The translations under genes were made by a program, and so were the position numbers. Below are positions 43,470 to 50,938 of a DNA stretch of 64,000 bases, piece by piece (positions within the stretch are counted from its first letter, which is position 1; every line of letters begins with the position of its first letter). This stretch comes from DATLGB01 sp963724135 (GTDB lineage Bacteria > Actinomycetota > Thermoleophilia > Solirubrobacterales > Solirubrobacteraceae). Under the pieces are notes generated by a model that was given only the letters and a program-made list of their open reading frames with translations, did not search any database and had not been told where the DNA came from. The stretch spans positions 372,001-436,000 of the forward strand of contig CAVRTA010000005.1 of NCBI GenBank assembly GCA_963724135.1. The letters are read 5' to 3'.

Positions 43470-45890
43470 ATGCGACGCCTGTCCATCGCCCGCCTGCTCC
43501 TGCTGGTCGTCGTCGGCCTGACGCTGGCGCTGGCCACGCTGGCCGCGCTCGGCGTCGGAGCGCTGCTCGACGCCCGTCAGGACTACGAGGATGACCTCGC
43601 GCGCGGCTACTCGGGCGAGGTGGCGGCTGCGAACGTGCTCTCCGCCAGCGTGGTCGAGGAGAGCGTCGTCGGCGACCGCGAGTCGAGCGCCGGCGAGCGC
43701 CGGGCGGCGAGGCGCGCCTTCGATCGCGCGTTGTCGGCGGCACGCGGCGCCGCGCGCGCGGACGAGGAGGCGCTCGCGCTGATCGCCCAGGCGCGAGCCG
43801 CCGAGGAGCGCCTGCGCGCGTCGCGCACCACCCCGAGCGCCGGACGCAACGCGATGGCCGCCTTCGCGCGCCGCCAGGCCGAATTGCGCGAGCGGGCGCG
43901 CGCCGACGCGTCGGATCGCACGCGGCGCGGCGTCCTGACCGCGGTCATCGCCGGCGTTCTCGCGCTCGTCGCGGCGCTCGTGCTCGCCTCCACCCTGCTG
44001 GCCGGGATGCGCCGTCCGCTGGCCTCGCTGGTCGAGGCGACGAGCCGGCTCGCCGACGGTGACCTCGAGACGCGCGTCGTGCCCGACGGTCCCGCCGAGC
44101 TGCGCGAGCTCTCCTCCTCCTTCAACGCGATGGCCGGGGACCTCGGCGCCGCGCGCGAGCACATCGAGGCCGGCCGGCGCCGGCTCGCCGCCGTGATCGA
44201 GAGCCTCGGCGACGCCCTCGTCATCTGCGACGGGTACGGGCGCGTCGTCGAGGTCAACCCGCGCGCGGAGGTGCTCGTCCCAGCCGTCGGCGTGGGCTCG
44301 AGCGTCATCAAGGATCCCAACCCGCTGCCGCCGCTGGAGGACCTGCTCCGCCGCGAGATCGACATCGAGCACGGTGGCCGCGTCCTGTCGGTCACCGCGG
44401 CGCGCATGGGCGACCGGCTCGAGGACGGCGTCGTGTTCACCATCCGCGACACCACCGAGCGGGCGCGGCTCGAGCGCGCCAAGACCGAATTCGTCGCCAC
44501 CGCGTCACACGAGCTGCGCTCTCCGCTGACGTCGATCAAGGGCTTCGTCGAGCTGCTGGGACAGACCGAGCTCAACCCGCGCCAGCGCGAGTTCGTCGAC
44601 GTGATCCTGCTGTCGACCAACCGGCTCGTGGACCTCGTCAACGACCTGCTCGACGTCGCACGGGTAGAGGCCGGCCAGCTGGAGATCCAGCGACGGCCGA
44701 TCTCGGTCGCCGAGGCCGTGCGCGAGGTCGCCGCCCTGATGGCGCCCCAGTTCGCCGACCGCGACCAGGAGCTCGTGGTCGACATCGCGCCCGCGCTGCC
44801 GGTCGCGCTCGCCGACCCCGCGCGCGTGCGCCAGATCGTGACGAACCTGGTGACCAATGCGCACCTCTACACGGGCGAGGGCGGCAAGGTCACGGTCCGC
44901 GTCGGTGCCAGCGGTGACTCGGTGTTGCTGGCGGTCTCCGACCAGGGACGCGGCATGAGCGCCGAGCAGGTGGGCAAGGCCTTCGAACGCTTCTTCCGCG
45001 CCGACGGCTCGCGCGGGACCGGTACCGGTCTCGGCCTGTCGATCGTGCAGTCGCTCGTCGAACTGCACGAGGGATCGGTCGACATCTCGTCCGAGGTCGG
45101 CCGAGGCACCACCGTCACGGTGCGGCTGCCGCGCGCCCGCGGCGCCGCGGACCTGCTCGAGCCGCGGGAGGCGCTGCAGGGCCGCCGCGTGCTCGTCGTC
45201 GAGGACCACGAGGGCACGGCGGCGCTGATCGTCGAGCACCTCCAGTCGCTCGAGGTCGACGTCCGGACCGCCGCCGGCGGAGAGGAGGCGATCGCGCTGC
45301 TGCGCCGCGGTCACTTCGACGCCATCACCCTCGACATCCTGCTGGGCGACCGGTCGGTGGACGGCTTCGCGGTGCTCAGCGCGATCCGCTCGGACCCCCA
45401 GCTGGCGAAGCTGCCTGTGATCGTGGTATCGGCGCTGGCGGGGCAGGAGGCACTGGCCGCCGAGTGGTCGGTCTCGAAGCCGTTCGACGCCGACGAGCTG
45501 ACCGACGCGATCGGCTCCGCGATCCTGGCCGGGCGCGCACGCGTGCTTGTCGTCGGGCGGGCGAGCATGCGCGACGTGATCGGCCCGTTGCTCGAGCGCC
45601 GCGGGATCGACTACGCGTGGGCGACGTCCGGTGCGGAGGCGGCCCGGCTGTGCGAGGAGACGCACTTCGAGGTGGCCCTGGTCGACGCCGGCATGCGCTC
45701 CCCCCATGCAGCCCTGGCCCAGCTCAACCTGCGCGGGCGGCGGCTGCGGCGCTCCGTCGTGGTGTTCTCCGCGGACGGCGAGGTCGGCGGCCTGGCGCGG
45801 ATGGACCCGCTGCCGGTCCCGGTCGAGGACGCCACGCGCGCCGTGGTCGAGGCGTTGCGCGACTCCGCGAGCCTGCAGGTCGGCCGGTAG
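43470..45890 (+). CDS. Hybrid sensor histidine kinase with two receiver domains (second degenerate)
   Basis: An 806-residue membrane sensor. Helix 1 (about 8-34) and helix 2 (about 155-178) bracket a helical outside domain. HAMP (RRPLASLVEATSRLADGDLE), a PAS-like domain (VIESLGDALVICDGYGRVVEVNP), HisKA with His347 (SHELRSPLTSIKGF) and HATPase (NLVTNAHLYTGEGG, GRGMS, GTGLGLSIV) follow. Receiver 1 (VLVVEDHEG, phospho-Asp about 622 in LDILLGD) is intact. Receiver 2 (VLVVGRASMRD, VALVDAGM) lacks the acidic pair, so it is a pseudo-receiver. It is followed 15 bases later by an HD-GYP gene, forming a signalling operon. Confidence 0.92.
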   Translation: MRRLSIARLLLLVVVGLTLALATLAALGVGALLDARQDYEDDLARGYSGEVAAANVLSASVVEESVVGDRESSAGERRAARRAFDRALSAARGAARADEEALALIAQARAAEERLRASRTTPSAGRNAMAAFARRQAELRERARADASDRTRRGVLTAVIAGVLALVAALVLASTLLAGMRRPLASLVEATSRLADGDLETRVVPDGPAELRELSSSFNAMAGDLGAAREHIEAGRRRLAAVIESLGDALVICDGYGRVVEVNPRAEVLVPAVGVGSSVIKDPNPLPPLEDLLRREIDIEHGGRVLSVTAARMGDRLEDGVVFTIRDTTERARLERAKTEFVATASHELRSPLTSIKGFVELLGQTELNPRQREFVDVILLSTNRLVDLVNDLLDVARVEAGQLEIQRRPISVAEAVREVAALMAPQFADRDQELVVDIAPALPVALADPARVRQIVTNLVTNAHLYTGEGGKVTVRVGASGDSVLLAVSDQGRGMSAEQVGKAFERFFRADGSRGTGTGLGLSIVQSLVELHEGSVDISSEVGRGTTVTVRLPRARGAADLLEPREALQGRRVLVVEDHEGTAALIVEHLQSLEVDVRTAAGGEEAIALLRRGHFDAITLDILLGDRSVDGFAVLSAIRSDPQLAKLPVIVVSALAGQEALAAEWSVSKPFDADELTDAIGSAILAGRARVLVVGRASMRDVIGPLLERRGIDYAWATSGAEAARLCEETHFEVALVDAGMRSPHAALAQLNLRGRRLRRSVVVFSADGEVGGLARMDPLPVPVEDATRAVVEALRDSASLQVGR

Positions 45891-45905
45891 CCTCCTGCTG
45901 ACACG

Positions 45906-46640
45906 GTGTTGGAGAACGCTGGGATCGAGGAGCTCCGCGCCGCGCTCGCCGAGCGGGAGGAGGAGGCGCAGGCGCGTGAGCAGCAGTTGGCGCGTTACGC
46001 AGCCGACCTGCGCGAGACGTTCAAGCAGGAGCGCGAGCGCTCGCAGGAGCTCAAGCGCTCGTATCGCGCAACCGTGCGCGCACTCGCGAACGCCGTCGAG
46101 GCACGGGACGCCTACACGGGACGCCACGCGGAGCGCGTCGCCGCCTACGGGCTGGCGATCGCCGCCGCGGCCGGCATCGATCCGGTCGACTCGCCCGAGA
46201 TGGAGTTCGGGTTCCTGCTGCACGACGTCGGCAAGGTCGCCGTTCCCGATGCGATCCTGTTCAAGCCGTCCGCGCTGAGCGAGGAGGAGGAGGCTGTGAT
46301 CCGCAAGCATCCGGTGGTCGGCTGGGAGATCCTGCGCGAGATCGAGTTCCTCGGCGAGGCGAAGCTGGTCGTCCGCCACCACCACGAGCGCTGGGACGGC
46401 GACGGCTATCCGGACGGGCTGCGCGGCGACGACATCCCGGTGGTCGCCCGCGTGTTCGCGGTCGCCGACACGCTGGACGCGCTCACGACCGACCGCCCGT
46501 ACCGGCCCGCGACGACGTTCGAGGCCGCACGCGCCGAGATCACCGCGGCGTCCGGGACGCAGTTCGACCCAGACATCGTCGCGGCGTTCCAGCAGATGCC
46601 GACCGAGCGCTTCGTCGCCCTGCGCGAGGAGATCGGGTGA
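45906..46640 (+). CDS. HD-GYP domain protein (probable cyclic-di-GMP phosphodiesterase)
   Basis: A 244-residue protein: a coiled-coil N-terminus (LREREEEAQAREQQLARYAADLRETFKQERERSQELKRSY region, residues 9-50), then an HD-GYP domain with RHAERVAAYG, the HD pair in LLHDVGKVAVPD, HHHERWDGDGYPDGL (GYP motif) and DTLDALTTDRPYR. Such proteins hydrolyse cyclic di-GMP. It has no receiver of its own and probably works with the hybrid kinase upstream and the receiver protein downstream; its stop overlaps the receiver start (GTGA). Confidence 0.92.
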   Translation: MLENAGIEELRAALAEREEEAQAREQQLARYAADLRETFKQERERSQELKRSYRATVRALANAVEARDAYTGRHAERVAAYGLAIAAAAGIDPVDSPEMEFGFLLHDVGKVAVPDAILFKPSALSEEEEAVIRKHPVVGWEILREIEFLGEAKLVVRHHHERWDGDGYPDGLRGDDIPVVARVFAVADTLDALTTDRPYRPATTFEAARAEITAASGTQFDPDIVAAFQQMPTERFVALREEIG

Positions 46641-47024
46641 TCGGCCGCACGATCATGGTCGTCGACGACGACCCGCTCATCCGCCGGCTGATCGCGACCA
46701 CCCTCGAGGACGTTCACCGACTTCGACATCGTCGAGGCCCAGGACGGCCTCGAGGCGCTCGACCGCGCAGTCGAGGCCGCGCCGGCGATCGTCTTTCTCG
46801 ACATCGACATGCCGCGCATGGACGGGATCGTCGCCTGCGAGCGGCTGCGTCAGGTCCCCGAGGCGGCCGGCGCGACGATCGTGATGCTCACGGCGGTCAC
46901 GGACGACCGCGCCGAGTCGCGCGCCGGCAAGGCGGGCGCGGACCTGTTCCTGACCAAGCCGTTCTCCCCGCTCGAGGTGCTCCAGCTCGTGGACGAGATC
47001 GCCCAGCGGGCCGGCATCGAGTGA
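46637..47024 (+). pseudogene. Single-domain response regulator, one frameshift as sequenced
   Basis: A CheY-like receiver of about 128 residues. The first frame gives RTIMVVDDDPLIRRLIATTLED with the acidic pocket. After skipping one base near 46711 it continues FTDFDIVEAQDGLEALDRAV, IVFLDIDMPRMDGI with the phospho-Asp, VMLTAVTDD and the Lys in FLTKPFSPLEVL. All catalytic residues are present, and the break is exactly one extra base, so a sequencing error is likely. GTG 46637 overlaps the HD-GYP stop, and the end overlaps the next ATG (TGATG). Confidence 0.85.
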
Positions 47025-47383
47025 TGCCCCTGGAGACCGGGATGAGCGCGGAGCAGTCGTTCGTCGTCGACGATCGGCTGAGCACCGACGTCGGCGGCAC
47101 CCTTGGCTTCTCCGTTCTCTCCACGCCCGGGATGATCGCGATGATGGAGCGGACCGCGGCGATGCTCGTCTACCCGGAGCTCGAGGACGGGCAGGCGACG
47201 GTCGGCTTCGAGGTCTGCGTCAAGCACGTCGCTGGTGCGGCGGCCGGGACGACCTGCGCTGTCCGCGCGACGCTGCGCGAGATCGTCGACGACCGCAAGC
47301 TGCGCTTCGACGTCGAGGTGCTCGAGGGCGACCGCACGATCGGCGTCGGCACCCACGAGCGCCGCGTCGTCGGCCGCGGTTAG
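47024..47383 (+). CDS. FlK-like hotdog-fold thioesterase
   Basis: A 119-residue hotdog protein resembling the fluoroacetyl-CoA thioesterase group. The motif LSTPGMIAMMERTAAML has the conserved Thr and Glu, and VGFEVCVKHVAGAAAGTTC has the His. FlK-type proteins hydrolyse small acyl-CoA thioesters; most homologues have unknown substrates. The ATG overlaps the receiver gene stop (TGATG), so it belongs to the signalling operon, which is an odd partner for it. A second in-frame start is at 47042. Confidence 0.82.
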   Translation: MPLETGMSAEQSFVVDDRLSTDVGGTLGFSVLSTPGMIAMMERTAAMLVYPELEDGQATVGFEVCVKHVAGAAAGTTCAVRATLREIVDDRKLRFDVEVLEGDRTIGVGTHERRVVGRG

Positions 47384-47865
47384 TCGCGCGTCGCGGCCAG
47401 GACGTGGTGGTCGAGGCGGGCGAGGGCGCGCTCGGCGTCCGAGCGGCGGGGGCGCAGGTTGCGGATGCGGCCGGGGGTGAGGCGCTGGGCCTGGATCTCC
47501 TCGGAGGCGTGGCGCTGCTTGAGCGCGTGGTGATCGGCGATCGCGGCCCTCAGGTCCTCCGGCTCGGAGTACGTCCGGAGCGACTCGGTGAGCAGGCGCT
47601 CGAGCACGGCGAGCTCGCGGTGGCTGGCGTTGCGGACGCGGCGGGAGCCGGCGAAGCGGTCCCACGAGCGCGCGAAGGCGAGCAGCGTCGTGCGCCCGCC
47701 GTTGCGGTGCGCCGCGAGCATCGGGCAGATGCCGCCGCGGTCGTCGGTGTACGCGCCGACGATGATCTTGTTGGCCTCGATGCCGTCGAGCATCGCCTGC
47801 CGCGTGCCGGCGGGCAGGCGGTCGATGGCCCGGCGAAGCTCGGTGATAGGGTCGCGCGCCCGCAT
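47380..47865 (-). CDS. Conserved-looking basic helical protein of unknown function
   Basis: A 161-residue protein from ATG 47865 (an upstream in-frame start at 47925 would add 20 residues). It opens DPITELRRAIDRLPAGTRQAMLDGI, has a central GAYTDDRGGICPMLAAHRNGG and continues with Arg-rich helices. I recognise no family or catalytic motif. The single Cys is in GGICPML. It lies convergent with the thioesterase (overlap of 4 bases) and is divergent from the LLM oxidoreductase. DNA or RNA binding would fit the charge but is unsupported. Confidence 0.6.
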   Translation of the reverse strand: MRARDPITELRRAIDRLPAGTRQAMLDGIEANKIIVGAYTDDRGGICPMLAAHRNGGRTTLLAFARSWDRFAGSRRVRNASHRELAVLERLLTESLRTYSEPEDLRAAIADHHALKQRHASEEIQAQRLTPGRIRNLRPRRSDAERALARLDHHVLAATRD

Positions 47866-47927
47866 CGCGCCGCCAAAGGTAAGCGGCACGGCCGCGATTT
47901 CCTCCCCGTGACAGCGAATTTGCACGC

Positions 47928-48962
47928 ATGAGGCTCGGCGTCAACGTCGGCTACTGGGGTCTCGGCGCGCCGCCGTCGGAGAACCTCGCGCTCGTGCAGG
48001 AGGCCGAGCGGCTCGGTTTCGACTCCGTCTGGGCGGCGGAGGCCTACGGCTCCGATGCCGCGACGGTGCTCGCCTGGCTCGCCTCACAGACGTCGACCAT
48101 CCGGCTGGGAGCGGGCATCTTCCAGATCCCCGGCCGCTCGGCGGCGATGACCGCGATGACCGCCGCGACACTCGATTCCCTTTCGGACGGGCGCTTCATC
48201 CTGGGGCTGGGCACGAGCGGTCCGCAGGTCTCCGAGGGCTGGCACGGCGTGCGCTTCGGCAAGCAGCTGCAGCGGACGCGCGAGTACGTCGAGGTCGTGC
48301 GGGCGATGCTGCGCCGCGAGCGGATCGCCTACCAGGGGGAGACGATCCAGCTGCCGCTGCCCGACGGGCCGGGCAAGGCGCTCAAGCTGACCATCGGGCC
48401 GGTGCAGGAGCGCGTCCCGATCTACATCGCGGCGATCGGCCCCAGGAACACCGCGCTGACAGCCGAGATCGCGGACGGCTGGCTGCCGATCCTCGTCTCC
48501 CCCGAGCACATGCACGAGTTCCGGCCCGCGCTCGAGGAGGGCTGGGCGCGAGCGGACCGCGACGGCTCGGGCTTCGACATCGCGCCCAGCGTGCAGGTGC
48601 GCATCGACGACGACGTCGCGGCGGCGCACGACATGATGCGCCACTTCATCGCGCTCTACGTCGGCGGGATGGGATCGCGGGAGAAGAACTTCTACAACGC
48701 GCTCGTGACCTCGTATGGATTCGGCGACGTCGCGCGCAAGGTCCAGGATCTGTACCTGGCCGGCAACAAGGACGAGGCCGCGGCGGCGCTCCCCGGGGAG
48801 CTGATCGACGCGGTGACGCTGTGCGGGCCGGCGGACCGGATCCGTGACCGCTTGGCCGTCTACCGGGATGCCGGCGTGGGCACGCTCGTGCTGTCGCCGG
48901 TCGCCTGGACGCTCGAGGACCGGCTCGACCAGCTCCGCACGGTCGCCGAGCTCGCCGGCTGA
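47928..48962 (+). CDS. LLM-class F420-dependent-type oxidoreductase
   Basis: A 344-residue luciferase-like TIM-barrel protein: LGVNVGYWGLGAPPSENLALVQEAERLGFDSVWAAEAYGSDA at the N-terminus, LDSLSDGRFILGLGTSGPQVSEGWHG in the middle and VPIYIAAIGPRNTALTAEIADGW. Actinobacterial members mostly use coenzyme F420, for which the conserved TSGPQVSEGWHG loop is typical. It probably oxidises or reduces a small alcohol or CoA-related substrate. The stop is directly followed by the GTG of the glycosyltransferase at 48963. Confidence 0.9.
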   Translation: MRLGVNVGYWGLGAPPSENLALVQEAERLGFDSVWAAEAYGSDAATVLAWLASQTSTIRLGAGIFQIPGRSAAMTAMTAATLDSLSDGRFILGLGTSGPQVSEGWHGVRFGKQLQRTREYVEVVRAMLRRERIAYQGETIQLPLPDGPGKALKLTIGPVQERVPIYIAAIGPRNTALTAEIADGWLPILVSPEHMHEFRPALEEGWARADRDGSGFDIAPSVQVRIDDDVAAAHDMMRHFIALYVGGMGSREKNFYNALVTSYGFGDVARKVQDLYLAGNKDEAAAALPGELIDAVTLCGPADRIRDRLAVYRDAGVGTLVLSPVAWTLEDRLDQLRTVAELAG

Positions 48963-50141
48963 GTGCGCGTCTACCTCGGCGCGTTCGGCGACCCCGGCCA
49001 TGCGTTCCCCATGCTCGCGCTGGGGGCGGAGCTCGTCCGCCGCGGGCACGAGGTCGTGTTCGAGACCTGGGTGAAGTGGAAGCTCGACGTCGAGGCGACG
49101 GGCATGACGTTCGCGCCGGCGCCCGAGTACCAGATCTTCCCCACCCAAGGACCGCCGCTCGGCCACTACGAGGCGGCGGTGCGCGCGGTCGGCGAGACCG
49201 AGCCGCGGCTGCGCGCCCTCGCGCCCGACGCCGTCGTCGCGGACATCCTCACGCTCGCGCCCGCGCTCGCCGCCGAGCGGCTGGGCATCCGCTGGGCCTC
49301 GCTGATCCCGCACATCTGCCCACTCGGAGCGCCAGGAGTACCGCCGTTCTCGAGCGGGGCTCAGCTGCCGCGCACGCCGATCGGCCGACGCGCGTGGAGG
49401 CTGGCCGACCGGCTCGTCGAGCGCGGCCTGCGCCAGGGGCTCGAGCACTACAACGACGCTCGGGCCCGGCTGAGCCTGCCGCCGCGCGACGAGCTGCACG
49501 CCGGACTGTCACGCTCGCTGACCCTCGTCGCGACCCTGCCGGCCCTGGAGTACCCACGCGCCTGGCCCGACTGGCTGAGCGTGACCGGACCGCTGATGTG
49601 GGAGCCGCCCGGGGACCACGTCGACCCGCCCCCGGGCGACGGGCCGGTCGTGCTGATCGCCCCGTCGACCGCGCACGACGCCGAGCACCGGCTGCTGCGC
49701 GCCGCCCTCGACGGCCTCGCCGACGAGGACGTGCGCGTGATCGCGACCTGGAACGGCCGGCAGCCGCCGTGGCTCGGCGGCTACCGCATCCCCGCCAACG
49801 CCGTCCTCGTCCCCTGGCTCTCCTACGCCCGGACGATGCCCGCCTGCGACCTCGTCGTCACCCACGGCGGCCACGGCACGCTCGTGCGCGCGCTCACCTC
49901 CGGCTGCGTGCCGGTCATCTCCCCCGCCGCCGGTGACATGTACGAGAACGGCGCCCGCGTGGCATGGGCCGGCCTCGGCGTCCGCCTCCCGCGCCGCCTG
50001 CTGTCCCCGACCACGCTGCGACTCGCCGTCCGCCGCGCGCTGTCGTCGCCCTCGTACCGCCACCGTGTCCGGGCCCTGCCGGGAGCTGATGGCGCCCCAG
50101 CCGCAGTCGTTGCACTTGAGGCCTGGCAGGGCGGAAACTGA
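48963..50141 (+). CDS. UGT/EryCIII-like GT1 glycosyltransferase
   Basis: A 392-residue GT-B enzyme of family 1. N-terminal domain YLGAFGDPGHAFPMLALGAELVRRGHEVVFET with acceptor-side His; C-terminal donor region VLVPWLSYARTMPACDLVVTHGGHGTLVRALTSGCVPVISPAAGDMYENGARV with the HGGHGT motif. Such enzymes glycosylate small hydrophobic molecules with nucleotide sugars. GTG 48963 abuts the preceding stop. It ends just before tRNA-Asn, which is on the opposite strand. Confidence 0.88.
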   Translation: MRVYLGAFGDPGHAFPMLALGAELVRRGHEVVFETWVKWKLDVEATGMTFAPAPEYQIFPTQGPPLGHYEAAVRAVGETEPRLRALAPDAVVADILTLAPALAAERLGIRWASLIPHICPLGAPGVPPFSSGAQLPRTPIGRRAWRLADRLVERGLRQGLEHYNDARARLSLPPRDELHAGLSRSLTLVATLPALEYPRAWPDWLSVTGPLMWEPPGDHVDPPPGDGPVVLIAPSTAHDAEHRLLRAALDGLADEDVRVIATWNGRQPPWLGGYRIPANAVLVPWLSYARTMPACDLVVTHGGHGTLVRALTSGCVPVISPAAGDMYENGARVAWAGLGVRLPRRLLSPTTLRLAVRRALSSPSYRHRVRALPGADGAPAAVVALEAWQGGN

Positions 50142-50214
50142 CTGGGGAGGTGGGACTCGAACCCACAACCGTCGCCTTAACAGGGCGCTGCTCCGCCGAT
50201 TGAGCTACTCCCCA
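50142..50214 (-). tRNA. tRNA-Asn (anticodon GTT)
   Basis: The reverse strand folds as a standard tRNA: 7-bp acceptor stem (TGGGGAG with CTCCCCA), D arm GCTC/GAGC, anticodon loop CTGTTAA giving anticodon GTT, T arm GTGGG TTCGAGT CCCAC, and discriminator G at 50142. CCA is not encoded. It decodes Asn AAC/AAU. Confidence 0.95.
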
Positions 50215-50226
50215 GGGTTGGCGCCG

Positions 50227-50898
50227 CTAGGCGCTGACAGATGGAAGAGTAGCGTTTCCCCACTCCACGTCCGCATGGCAATTGGCGCACAGCAGGTCGC
50301 ATTTCTCCGCCTCCGCACGCGCCTTCTCGAGCGACCGCGCCGTGCCGTTGAGCGCGAGTCCGAAGGACTTCTCGCTGGGCTCGCGGTGATGGAACTGGAG
50401 CGCCGCCAGGCAACGGTCATAGCCGCACTGCTCGCACGCACCACCGCGCTCGGTGACCAGGATCTCCTTGATCCGCCGTCGGCGCCGGGTGACGGCGTCG
50501 TAGCGACACCGTCGACACCGGAGAGCGTCAGCATCGCCGTAGCGCACGAACTCGACCCACCGGTGCTTGTCGCACTCGCGGAGAGCCACGTTGCCCTCGA
50601 CTCGCTCCCGCCGGCGGCGCGTGCTCAACCCGTGCCGCTTCAACCAGTGCCGGACCGTCGACTGGCTCACGCCGAGTTCCTCAGCGATCGAGCGCGTAGT
50701 GCCGCGGACCTCGATGAGCCGCTCGAGATGCTCGCGGTCGATGCCTCCCCGGGACGCGTGGCGCGCTGCGTGCTGTGACTGCAGCCCGAATTTGCGGACC
50801 CAGTAGGAGACCGTCGAACCGTCTCGTCCTACCTCGCGCGCGATCGCCTCGATCGAGCGGCCGGCCTCCATTTGCGCTTCGAGCCACCTCCTGTCCAT
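50227..50898 (-). CDS. HNH endonuclease-like protein with two HTH modules and a zinc ribbon
   Basis: A 223-residue protein. Two homeodomain-like helix-turn-helix units come first: RSIEAIAREVGRDGSTVSYWVRKFGL (about 14-39) and GTTRSIAEELGVSQSTVRHWLKRHGL (about 66-91). A zinc-ribbon-like segment (ECDKH then CRRC) and a C-terminal HNH domain (CEQCGYDRCLAALQFHHREP, CDLLCANCHADV) follow. The final HNH histidine seems absent (ADVEWG where REVH is common). It lies 12 bases from tRNA-Asn, upstream in its direction. DNA binding and nicking or cutting at a defined site are plausible, but the target is unknown. Confidence 0.82.
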   Translation of the reverse strand: MDRRWLEAQMEAGRSIEAIAREVGRDGSTVSYWVRKFGLQSQHAARHASRGGIDREHLERLIEVRGTTRSIAEELGVSQSTVRHWLKRHGLSTRRRRERVEGNVALRECDKHRWVEFVRYGDADALRCRRCRYDAVTRRRRRIKEILVTERGGACEQCGYDRCLAALQFHHREPSEKSFGLALNGTARSLEKARAEAEKCDLLCANCHADVEWGNATLPSVSA

Positions 50899-50938
50899 GA
50901 CCCGAACACTAGTTCGCGTGCCGGACGGAAAGAGCTGC

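Noticed and set aside
50142..50214. tRNA-Asn as integration site of a genomic island
   Set aside because: No integrase, direct repeat of the tRNA end or foreign gene block was found beside it; the neighbours are an HNH protein and dnaG.
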